Shown: piece after piece, positions 7,685-14,608 of the stretch
How positions within the stretch are numbered: position 1 is the stretch's first letter
Layout: every line of letters starts with the position of its first letter
DNA from: CAWCUU01 sp963798855
GTDB lineage: Bacteria; Gemmatimonadota; Gemmatimonadetes; Longimicrobiales; RSA9
Length of the DNA: 64,000 nt
Assembly: GCA_963798855.1 (NCBI GenBank)
Contig: CAWCUU010000001.1
Coordinates: forward strand, 1,821,831-1,885,830
Reading direction: 5' to 3'
Notes under the pieces: generated by a model
What the model saw: the letters and a program-made list of their open reading frames with translations, nothing else
Told to the model about the DNA's origin: nothing
Database searches by the model: none
Position numbers and translations under genes: made by a program

Positions 7685-8088
7685 ATGACAAGAGAAAAAC
7701 AGAAGACGAACGTTTTTGGGGGGATAAAGTGGGGTGTCGTGTTTGCTATAGTATACTCGCTAGTTGCTGTTGTAATTTAATATATTCTCTTGAAGGGGCC
7801 AGTCCCTTTACGGCGAATAATGTCACATTGGAGACCGCGATCCGTGGGTATTTCGCTGGTGGGATCGTGGCGGGGGTGTCGGTTGGTCTTCTTCGCCCTT
7901 GGACCCGCAGCCGGATTGGGTCAGTTATTGTCGGGATCTTGGTTGGCACACCAGCGATGGGGGCGATCATGCTGACTGCGGACGGCCCGGCGGCACTAGC
8001 GAGATTTGACGAAATTTTCGCGATACTGGTTGGCGGAATACTTCTCGGCGGTTGGGGCGGTTTTCATTTCTGGCAGAAGTCCAAGTGA
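7685..8088 (+). pseudogene. Small membrane protein broken by a frameshift, candidate immunity 3
   Basis: An ATG at 7685 opens 'MTREKQKTNVFGGIKWG' and a first helix 'VVFAIVYSLVAVVI', then hits a TAA at 7778-7780. In the next frame, membrane-protein sequence continues without a gap: 'SLEGASPFTANNVTLE', 'GYFAGGIVAGVSVGLL', 'IVGILVGTPAMGAIML', 'IFAILVGGILLGGWGG'. Joined, this is a protein of about 134 residues with four helices, much like the ORFs at 5541 and 10514. The break falls in an AT-rich run near 7770-7785. It is either a pseudogene or a one-base sequence error. Confidence 0.6.
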
Positions 8089-8189
8089 GCTCAGCAGACT
8101 CCAGCTACGGATCAAAGAACCACTTCGGCCTGAACATGCGGCCGACACACCCATGGAGAAGTCATGGATACGGAACCAGCGGTGATGGC

Positions 8190-9638
8190 GTGCACCTCCC
8201 GAGTCTGAGCCGCGGGTACCTGCTGCACAACAGGGTCTGCCCGCTGGAGCGCGCTGAGGACGGCACGGTGACGTTTGCGGTCGCTGCAGAACTGCCACAG
8301 GACGTCCTCGACGATCTCGCGCTCGCCTATGGCGGCCCGGTCGTTTCGACGCTCGTTTCTCCCGAGGAGCTCGAAGCGCGGATCGAGCGCACGCTGGCGC
8401 GCGCGGCGCAGTCGATCGAGTTCGAGAGCGGCTCCCAGGCCGCGGACGACCAGACCGCCGATGTCCGGGACCTCGCGAACCAGCCGCCGGTCGTCCGCTA
8501 CGTGAATCTGCTCGTGCGCGACGCGTATCAGGCGCGGGCGAGCGACATCCACCTGGAGGCGGAGCGGAACCGGCTCGTCGCGCGCTACCGGATCGATGGC
8601 GTGCTGGTCCCGGCGCTGGCGCCGCCGGCCGGTCTCGAGGCGGCGGTGGTGTCGCGGATCAAGCTGCTCGCGGAGCTCGACATCGCGGAGCGACGGCGGC
8701 CGCAGGACGGCCGCATCCGCGTACGGCTGGAGGACCGCGAGCTGGACCTGCGGGTCTCGTGCGTGCCGACGATGTTCGGCGAGAGTGTGGTGTTGCGTCT
8801 GCTCGACCGGGGCGGGCGACCGGTCGCGCTGGGGGAACTCGGCATGCCGGAGGCGATCCTGGGCGCGGTGGAGCGCGTCGCGAGGAAGCCGCACGGGCTC
8901 TTCCTGGTGACCGGTCCCACGGGCAGCGGCAAGACCACGACGCTCTACGCGGCGCTCGGGCTCCGCGACGGCGCGGCAGAGAAGATCATCACGGTCGAGG
9001 ACCCGGTCGAATACGAGCTGCACGGGATCGCGCAGGTCCCGGTGCACCGCTCGGCGGGCGTGACGTTCGCGACCGCGCTCCGCTCGGTGCTCCGGCAGGA
9101 CCCGGACGTGATCATGATCGGCGAGCTGCGCGACCGGGAGACGGCGGAGGTCGCGGTCCAGGCCGCGATGACGGGGCACCTCGTGTTTTCGACCTTGCAC
9201 ACCAATGACGCGGCGGGAGCGATACCCCGGCTGCTGGACCTGGGGGTTCCGTCCTTCCTCATCCCCGCGACGCTCGAGGGCGTGCTCGCGCAGCGGCTCG
9301 TGCGCCGGATCTGCGACGGCTGCCGTCACTCCTACGAACCCGAGCCTTCCGCCCTCGCCCCGTTCGCCGCCGCGCTGCCGGCTGCGGCCGTGGGGTTCAC
9401 GCGCGGGACGGGCTGCCCCGAATGCCGTGGCACGGGCTTCCGTGGCCGGATCGGCATCTTCGAGCTGGTCGTCACCGAGCCCGGGCTCCGGCGATCGATC
9501 GACTCCGATGGCACCTCCCGGGACCGTGACCCGCGGGCAGCCCTGCTCGGTGCCGCGTCGCTGCTGGACGACGGCTGGGCGAAGGTCCTCGCCGGCAAAA
9601 CCACGATCAAGGAGGTGCTCCGTGTCGTGCAGGGCTGA
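8190..9638 (+). CDS. gspE: Type II secretion ATPase GspE, copy 2
   Basis: This is the fuller of the two GspE copies, about 480 residues from a GTG at 8190. It keeps a T2SSE_N-like domain ('LSRGYLLHNRVCPLERAE' to 'LPQDVLDDLALAYGG'), then Walker A 'GPTGSGKTTT' near 241, Walker B 'DVIMIGELRD', and CxxC pairs 'CDGC' and 'CPEC'. The start is uncertain. The frame is open back to 8052, and an ATG at 8164 in another frame gives 'MDTEPAVMACTSRV' before a TGA, so a one-base shift may separate the true N-terminus. It overlaps gspG by 17 bp, but no gspF follows. It shares mosaic near-identity with copy 1. Confidence 0.88.
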   Translation: MHLPSLSRGYLLHNRVCPLERAEDGTVTFAVAAELPQDVLDDLALAYGGPVVSTLVSPEELEARIERTLARAAQSIEFESGSQAADDQTADVRDLANQPPVVRYVNLLVRDAYQARASDIHLEAERNRLVARYRIDGVLVPALAPPAGLEAAVVSRIKLLAELDIAERRRPQDGRIRVRLEDRELDLRVSCVPTMFGESVVLRLLDRGGRPVALGELGMPEAILGAVERVARKPHGLFLVTGPTGSGKTTTLYAALGLRDGAAEKIITVEDPVEYELHGIAQVPVHRSAGVTFATALRSVLRQDPDVIMIGELRDRETAEVAVQAAMTGHLVFSTLHTNDAAGAIPRLLDLGVPSFLIPATLEGVLAQRLVRRICDGCRHSYEPEPSALAPFAAALPAAAVGFTRGTGCPECRGTGFRGRIGIFELVVTEPGLRRSIDSDGTSRDRDPRAALLGAASLLDDGWAKVLAGKTTIKEVLRVVQG

Positions 9639-10095
9639 GGCAGACGTCGTTGGTGCGTTCGGTGGACGCGTGCGCGGCTTCACGCTGATCGAGATGCTGG
9701 TCGTGATCGCGATCATCGGCACGCTCGCGGCGGTCGTCGCGCCGGCGATCTTCCGCAATGTCGCGGACGCGCGCGTGAGCGCGGCCCGCAGCCAGGTCGA
9801 CATCTTATCGCTCGCGCTCGACGCCTACCGGCTCGACAACCTCGCCTACCCGATCACGCAGCAAGGGCTCGCGGCGCTTCGCATCGCGCCGGCGGCCGGC
9901 GACGCGCCGAGCTGGCGCGGACCGTACCTGCGCAAGGCGGTGCCGAAAGATCCGTGGGGGCGTCCGTACGTCTACGAGTCGCCGGGGCGCTACAACCCGG
10001 ACGGCTACGACCTCTACACGCTCGGGCGCGACGGCCGTCCGGGCGGCGAGGACGAGGACGCGGACATCACCTCCTGGGGCGAGCCGCTGCGGTAG
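9622..10095 (+). CDS. gspG: Major pseudopilin GspG, copy 2
   Basis: 157 residues from a GTG inside the end of gspE copy 2. It has the prepilin cleavage site 'RG|FTLIEMLVVIAIIG', the hydrophobic N-terminal helix, and the same T2SSG body as copy 1 ('GPYLRKAVPKDPWGRPY', 'GGEDEDADITSWGEPLR'). The leader is a few residues longer than in copy 1 and differs in sequence, while the mature protein is nearly identical (for example Thr to Ile in 'YPITQQGL'). No gspF or other secretion gene follows, so this module cannot make a secretion system on its own. Confidence 0.93.
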   Translation: MSCRAEADVVGAFGGRVRGFTLIEMLVVIAIIGTLAAVVAPAIFRNVADARVSAARSQVDILSLALDAYRLDNLAYPITQQGLAALRIAPAAGDAPSWRGPYLRKAVPKDPWGRPYVYESPGRYNPDGYDLYTLGRDGRPGGEDEDADITSWGEPLR

Positions 10096-10442
10096 TGATC
10101 GACGGCGCGTGGACCCGGATCGGTTGCTGGGAAGCGAGACCGGCCTGACCGCAGCGACGTGGCGGAACGCGCCGTACCCGAATCCTGGATGGTCACGAGG
10201 TCGACCCGGTCGGCATCCGCGTCGAAGGCGTACAGGATCAGCATCCACCGCCACGGCCCGAGGATGAACCTGAAGCCCTTCCAGCGGCCGGTGAGCTCCA
10301 CTCCGCTTTCGGGAAACTCGGTCAGCTACCCCAGTCGCGCCCGAACGCGCGAAGGCGAGTTGCCGGGCAGCTCGAGCGGCCGGATCAGCAGGTCGAGGTC
10401 GCCCAATCGAAGCGATTCGAATATGTCGGGGGAGGAAGACAT
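10090..10442 (-). pseudogene. Broken RelE/ParE-like toxin gene
   Basis: The minus strand reads 'LTEFPESGVELTGRWKGFR', 'FILGPWRWMLILYAFDADA' and 'DRVDLVTIQDSGTARSA', the beta-sheet pattern of a RelE/ParE-type mRNA interferase or gyrase toxin (R..GFR..GPWR...YAFD...). Directly upstream in frame is a TAG, preceded by 'LPGNSPSRVRARLG'. Further up is 'MSSSPDIFESLRLGDLDL' from an ATG at 10442. That last piece resembles the first residues of Old Yellow Enzyme-type oxidoreductases more than a toxin, so the N-terminus may be a chimera. No antitoxin gene is visible next to it. The toxin family call is tentative. Confidence 0.45.
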
Positions 10443-10513
10443 CAACCTCAACCTCGAACCAGCACTCGCACAAAGACCTGGTACAGAAAACGGCGTCTTG
10501 CCATAGACATGCG

Positions 10514-10924
10514 ATGAATAAGAGACGCAGCTACTGGGGGAACGTTTTAGTAGCAGCCAAGTTTGGGCTCTGCGGTGGCTTGATGTTTTCGACTTGGATA
10601 ATCGTTTTGATGACTGTACAGATGTCTATAGTCATCGAATCGCGCGGGCATCCAGTCAATGGTCTTGTCGTTATCCTGCTTTATGTTCTGGGGTTCTCAA
10701 CAGCCGGAATGATAACAGGTTTGATGCTGCCGCTTTGCCGATGGGTAGTAGGAGCAGCATTAGTGGGCCTTATCGCTACGCTTCCCATTGGGTTCGGTAC
10801 ATCAATGATCATAGCCGGGCCCGAGATATTCGGTGCTGTCCACTTAGTAATTGCTTTCGGCATAGCCATCCTAATCGGAATCCCGGTTGCAGTATTCGTT
10901 CGAGCCAATCCATACAGAGGTTAA
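10514..10924 (+). CDS. Small four-helix membrane protein, candidate immunity protein 4
   Basis: 136 residues from an ATG with no clear ribosome site. Four hydrophobic helices are visible, about residues 10-35 ('VAAKFGLCGGLMFSTWIIV'), 48-70 ('GLVVILLYVLGFSTAGMI'), 78-98 and 108-128. The protein ends in a short basic tail ('VFVRANPYRG'). No family is recognised. Size, topology and low GC match the other small membrane ORFs of this locus (5541, 7685). The proline-rich tip fragment 4 starts right after it rather than before, so any toxin partner would be a lost upstream ORF. Confidence 0.5.
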   Translation: MNKRRSYWGNVLVAAKFGLCGGLMFSTWIIVLMTVQMSIVIESRGHPVNGLVVILLYVLGFSTAGMITGLMLPLCRWVVGAALVGLIATLPIGFGTSMIIAGPEIFGAVHLVIAFGIAILIGIPVAVFVRANPYRG

Positions 10925-10949
10925 GACAAGTATCTGCCCGATCGTTCGA

Positions 10950-11583
10950 TCCGTTGCTACCTTTCCTTCCACCTTTACCCTTTCCGCCATCCCCATTCCC
11001 TGGAGAGCCGATGGATGGCGGAGGCGTTGGCAACAGTTCGGGGCCGGCACAGCCTCCACGAACGGCCTATCACCACTCGCACACGCCCTCTACTTGCGAC
11101 CTACGGCTCATCCTAAATGATGCGGGTATTGACAGTTTTGCGGGCGCCCTGTTTGGCGCAGCAGCGGTTGGGGCCGCTGGTGTAGCGGTGGGCGCTGGCG
11201 TCGGGGCCGCTGCTGCAGGCACTGGCGCGGTGTTCGTGACGGGACCAAATCCCGGTTATAAACGTCATTGGAGCGGCCGGGGCGGCGGCGGCGGCGGCGT
11301 AGCAGGTGGGATAGTTGGAGGTTGGGTGATGCGCTATTTAAGCCCTTGCAAGACTACAGACAAACGAAACTTCATGGTTCGATGCGTCGGATTGCGCCTC
11401 GGAATACCCGCGGCGATCTTGACAGCTTTGGCCAGCCAGTATAGGGAGTTCGAAATCACTCTCACCGCCGAAAGTGTTGAAGCGCTAGTCATACGACTGA
11501 TCATCTTTATACCGATTATCTCGGTTGGATTGGCGTTTGCGTCTGGCGCGGTTTGGGAATTTTTTAGGGGTGACGAGGAGTAG
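10950..11583 (+). pseudogene. RHS-type linker and tip fragment 4, fused to a membrane tail
   Basis: The frame is open across this stretch without its own start. It begins with a proline-rich linker ('PLLPFLPPLPFPPSPFPGE') like the one after the RHS core at 1730-1790, then 'DAGIDSFAGALFGAAAVG' and a long Gly/Ala hydrophobic stretch comparable to tip 1. From an internal ATG at 11374 the same frame encodes a two-helix segment ('AVEALVIR'-like region, then 'LIIFIPIISVGLAFASG') ending 'GAVWEFFRGDEE'. Two genes, tip plus immunity protein, may have been joined by loss of a stop. The last 14 codons fall inside the 286-bp direct repeat, where another allele of the same tail recurs at 12215-12255. Confidence 0.4.
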
Positions 11584-11828
11584 GCTAATGTCGCTGCCCC
11601 CTGCGCCGCCGGTCCAGCACGCGGTACTGGATCGCCTCGGCGATGTGCGGCGTCGAGATCCGCTCCTCGCCGGCGAGGTCCGCGATCGTGCACGCGACCT
11701 TCAGCACGCGGTGCGTCGCGCGGGAGGACAGGCCGAGCCGGTGCGCGGCCGAGCGCAGCAGCGACACGCCGCCGTCATCCTTCGGAGTCGTCCTCTTGCA
11801 GGCCAGCTTCTTATTACATCAGGTACCC
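11543..11828 (+). repeat. Direct repeat, copy A (286 bp)
   Basis: Nearly the same sequence recurs at 12215-12501, offset about 672 bp. It contains the last codons of an immunity-like ORF ('GAVWEFFRGDEE' then stop), a minus-strand piece of the comM 3' end, and a common right end 'CTTATTACATCAGGTACCC'. The two copies differ at several positions, so they are not an assembly doublet. Confidence 0.85.
11585..11767 (-). pseudogene. Orphan 3' end of comM, copy A
   Basis: On the minus strand this encodes 'SLLRSAAHRLGLSSRATHR' then 'TIADLAGEERISTPHIAEA', the last 55 or so residues of ComM (C-terminal Mg-chelatase helical domain). It closely matches the true gene at 12539-14083, except for an altered end ('LDRRRRGQRH'). 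The ATPase domain is absent. It is part of direct repeat copy A. Confidence 0.85.
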
Positions 11829-12214
11829 AGGGTATCAAATGGCGGTTTCGAGAACCCCGCCAGCGTTTTGGATGAACTCTGCGGGTGCCGGGTATGCTTT
11901 CGGCCAAGCTCCGCTTGTCACTGGCGCCAGGCTTGTCGATTGCCGGCTGCGGTCGGACATCAACGGCTGCTGACGTAGCTCGACCAGCTACTGTAGTAGC
12001 CGATCGTATCGGCCCGCGCGCCGCTCGCAACCTGAAGAAGCTATTTGGACTGGTCTCAGCCCGGCCAGCAGCCCCGAAACCCATTCTATGACCCGTCGCC
12101 TCCGACGCTTGAGATTCTGGGCAAACACCACCAAAACCGCTTGGATCCGGCTTCGCCGCTCACGCTCGGCGCGGCTCAGGGGTCGCGGGGTCGGGGAGGC
12201 AGCTGTCGCTTTAC
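11829..12214 (+). other. Unique spacer between the two direct repeats
   Basis: About 385 bp. One short frame from the ATG at 11839 reads 'MAVSRTPPAFWMNSAGAG' then 'YAFGQAPLVTGARLVD' before a TGA at 11971. It could be another worn tip fragment but is too short to judge. Other frames look like shadows. No RNA gene or promoter is recognised. Confidence 0.4.
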
Positions 12215-12255
12215 CTGGCGCGGTTTGGGACTTTTTTAGGGGTGACGAGGAGTAG
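12088..12255 (+). CDS. 55-residue ORF ending in the repeated immunity-like tail
   Basis: An ATG at 12088 opens an arginine-rich 'MTRRLRRLRFWANTTKTAW', which enters direct repeat copy B and ends 'LPGAVWDFFRGDEE'. That is the same C-terminus as the ORF ending at 11583 ('GAVWEFFRGDEE'). The front has no membrane helix, so this looks like a swapped-in or degenerate front on a conserved 3' tail rather than a working immunity gene. No ribosome site is evident. Confidence 0.3.
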   Translation: MTRRLRRLRFWANTTKTAWIRLRRSRSARLRGRGVGEAAVALPGAVWDFFRGDEE

Positions 12256-12501
12256 GGTAATGTCGCTGCCCCCTGCCCCGCCGGTCGAGCACGCGGTTCT
12301 GGATCGCCTCGGCGACGTGCGGCGTGGAGACGCATTCCTCGCCTGCGAGGTTCGCGACCGTACGGGCGACCTTCAGCACCCGGTGCCTCAGGCGGGAGGA
12401 CAGGCCGAGCCGGTGCTCGGCGGAGCGCAGGAGCGACACGCCGCCGTCATCCTTTCGCAGTCGTCCTCCTGCAGGCCAGCTTCTTATTACATCAGGTACC
12501 C
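12215..12501 (+). repeat. Direct repeat, copy B
   Basis: Second copy of the repeat at 11543-11828. It contains the tail 'GAVWDFFRGDEE', a diverged comM 3' end on the minus strand, and the same right end before it runs into the true comM 3' end near 12540. Confidence 0.85.
12236..12439 (-). pseudogene. Orphan 3' end of comM, copy B
   Basis: The minus strand encodes 'SLLRSAEHRLGLSSRLRHR' and 'TVANLAGEECVSTPHVAEA', again the C-terminal end of ComM. It is more diverged from the intact gene than copy A (for example Ala to Glu, ATH to LRH). The divergence suggests it came from a different comM allele or has been free of selection for longer. Confidence 0.82.
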
Positions 12502-12538
12502 CGCCTTCCCGCGCGAGTCGGTTCGGCGACTCTACGGG

Positions 12539-14083
12539 CTACACCCCCGCCCCCCTGCCCCGCCGGTCCAGCACGCGGTACTGGATCGCCTCGGCAATGT
12601 GCGGCGTCGAGATGCGCTCCTCGCCGGCGAGGTCCGCGATCGTGCGCGCGACCTTCAGCACGCGGTGAGTCGCGCGGGAGGAGAGGCCGAGCCGGTGCGC
12701 GGCGGAGCGGAGCAGCGAGACGCCGCCGTCGTCCGGGCGGCAATGCTGGTGAACGTGGCGCACGCTCATCTGCGCGTTCGCGTGCACCCCGTCCTCGCCC
12801 GCGAATCGCTCCGTCTGCCGCGCGCGGGCCGTGGCGACGCGGGCCGCAATCGCCGCGCTCGGCTCGCCGGGGCGGTCGGCGAGCAGCTCCGGCGCGCGGG
12901 TCGACGGCACCTCGACGTGGAGGTCGATGCGGTCGAGCAACGGGCCGGAGATGCGGCCGAGGTAGCGTCGCACCTCGCCCGCGTGGCAGGTGCAGCGGCC
13001 GAGGCCATCGCCGTGGAAGCCGCACGGGCACGGGTTCAACGCGGCGACGAGCATGAAGCGCGCGGGGAGCACGACGGCGGCGCGCGCGCGGCCGATGTGG
13101 ATCGTGCCGTCCTCGAGCGGCTGTCTGAGCGACTCGAGCGCCGTGCGACGGAACTCCGGCAGCTCATCGAGGAAGAGCACGCCGTGGTGGGCGAGCGAGA
13201 CCTCGCCGGGACGGGGGCCGGCGCCGCCGCCGACCAGTGCGGCCTCGCTGATGCCGTGATGGGGCGCGCGAAACGGCCGGGTCGCGACGAGCGCCGCGCC
13301 GTCCCGCATCCGTCCCGCTACCGAGTGAACCCGCGTGACATCCACCGCCTCGGCGAGCGTCAGCGGCGGCAGGATCGTGGGTAGCCGGCGCGCCAGCATC
13401 GACTTCCCCGATCCGGGTGGCCCGAGCATGAGGAGGTTGTGGGCGCCGGCCGCGGCGACTTCCAGCGCGCGCTTCGCGTGCTCCTGACCTCGCACGTCGG
13501 CGTAGTCGGCGGCGGGACCGCGGCTCTCGCGCAGCAGCGCCTCGAGATGAACCCGCACGCGCGGCAGGGTGGAACGGCCGGAGACGTGCGCGACGACGTC
13601 GGCGATCGTGTGCGCGGCGCGAACGTCCAGGCTCTCCACCACCGCGGCCTCCGCCGCGTTCGCGGCCGGCACGATGAGGGTGTCCACACCCTCGCGGGCG
13701 CAGCGGAGCGCGATCGCGATCGCACCGCGCACCGGCCGTAGCTCCCCATCGAGCCCGAGCTCGCCGACGCAGCACAGGCCGTCGGCCAGCGGTATCGGCA
13801 GCAGATCGGCGGCCGACAGGAGCCCGAGCGCGATCGGCAGGTCGAACGCGCTGCCGTCCTTGCGGACGTCGGCCGGGGCGAGATTGACGGTGATCCGCCT
13901 GGGCGGCACGAAGAAGCCGGCGTTGTGCAGCGCCGACGCGACGCGCTCCCGCCCCTCGCGCACCGCGCTCTCCGGGAGGCCGACGACGCTCATGCCGGGA
14001 AGTCCCGGCGCGACATCGACCTCGACCCGGACGAGATAGGCGTCGGCACCCAGCACCGCACCGCTCCGAAGCTGCGCCAGCAT
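12539..14083 (-). CDS. comM: ComM/YifB-type Mg-chelatase-like AAA+ ATPase
   Basis: 514 residues, the normal family length. The N-terminal ChlI-like fold ('MLAQLRSGAVLGADAYLV', 'GLPGMSVVGLPESAVREG') precedes the AAA+ module: Walker A 'GPPGSGKSML' near residue 220 and Walker B 'GVLFLDELPEF' near 298. Next come a cysteine cluster 'CPCGFHGDGLGRCTC' and the C-terminal helical domain. In naturally competent bacteria ComM is a hexameric helicase that extends branch migration of incoming DNA into the chromosome. Here the gene is complete, but two extra copies of its 3' end lie downstream at 11585 and 12236, marking this as a recombination border. ATG start at 14083. Confidence 0.93.
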   Translation of the reverse strand: MLAQLRSGAVLGADAYLVRVEVDVAPGLPGMSVVGLPESAVREGRERVASALHNAGFFVPPRRITVNLAPADVRKDGSAFDLPIALGLLSAADLLPIPLADGLCCVGELGLDGELRPVRGAIAIALRCAREGVDTLIVPAANAAEAAVVESLDVRAAHTIADVVAHVSGRSTLPRVRVHLEALLRESRGPAADYADVRGQEHAKRALEVAAAGAHNLLMLGPPGSGKSMLARRLPTILPPLTLAEAVDVTRVHSVAGRMRDGAALVATRPFRAPHHGISEAALVGGGAGPRPGEVSLAHHGVLFLDELPEFRRTALESLRQPLEDGTIHIGRARAAVVLPARFMLVAALNPCPCGFHGDGLGRCTCHAGEVRRYLGRISGPLLDRIDLHVEVPSTRAPELLADRPGEPSAAIAARVATARARQTERFAGEDGVHANAQMSVRHVHQHCRPDDGGVSLLRSAAHRLGLSSRATHRVLKVARTIADLAGEERISTPHIAEAIQYRVLDRRGRGAGV

Positions 14084-14165
14084 GATCCCTCCGCGGGTGG
14101 TCCGAACCGATTCGACGTATGCTCGGACACCGGAAGGGGCGGCTCCATGGCGGAAGGGGTCGGAT

Positions 14166-14342
14166 TCAGCCGCCGCGTCTCGGCGGCGCGGGCGACGACG
14201 GGCGCGTCCTCGGCGGCGGTCGCACCGGCGGCACCGGCTGGGCGGGCGTTCGCACCGGAGGGCGCGGCGGTCGGACCGGCCGGGGCGAGGGTCCGGGCTT
14301 CGGCGGCCGTCGGATCGGCCGCTTTCCCTCCTTCGTCGTCAT
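14166..14342 (-). CDS. Small proline/arginine-rich protein
   Basis: A 58-residue ORF with an ATG at 14342 preceded by AGGAGGACCCG, an excellent ribosome site. After 'MTTKEGKRPIRRPPKPG' it is almost entirely Pro, Arg, Ser and Thr ('PRPVRPPRPPVRTPAQP') and ends with 'PPRRGG'. No fold or family is recognised; it is likely unstructured and basic. It lies between comM and the divergent htrA promoter. The strong ribosome site is the main reason to believe it, because low-complexity GC-rich DNA alone can produce such an ORF. Confidence 0.5.
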   Translation of the reverse strand: MTTKEGKRPIRRPPKPGPSPRPVRPPRPPVRTPAQPVPPVRPPPRTRPSSPAPPRRGG

Positions 14343-14608
14343 CGGGTCCTCCTGCTCGTGAGGCGCCTGCACGAATGGGAGCGCCGGTGCCGGATCGGCA
14401 ACCTCGGGCGGTCCCGATCGTGCAGCGAACGCGAGGCTGTGGAACAAGCGGCCGGCGTGCCGAATAGAGACAACGGCGATCCGCGTCGCGCGCGCCGGCA
14501 ACGGTGCGGCCGCGGCCGGGATCGAAAGGTGCGGAGCGTCACGGCGCGAGGAGCGTCGGCGCCCGCGGAACAGATATGTACCCCATAATGGGGCCCAGGA
14601 GGAACGAG

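Noticed and set aside
8112..9803. 563-codon minus-strand frame opposite gspE copy 2
   Set aside because: Shadow frame; an equivalent frame lies opposite gspE copy 1 because the DNA is duplicated.
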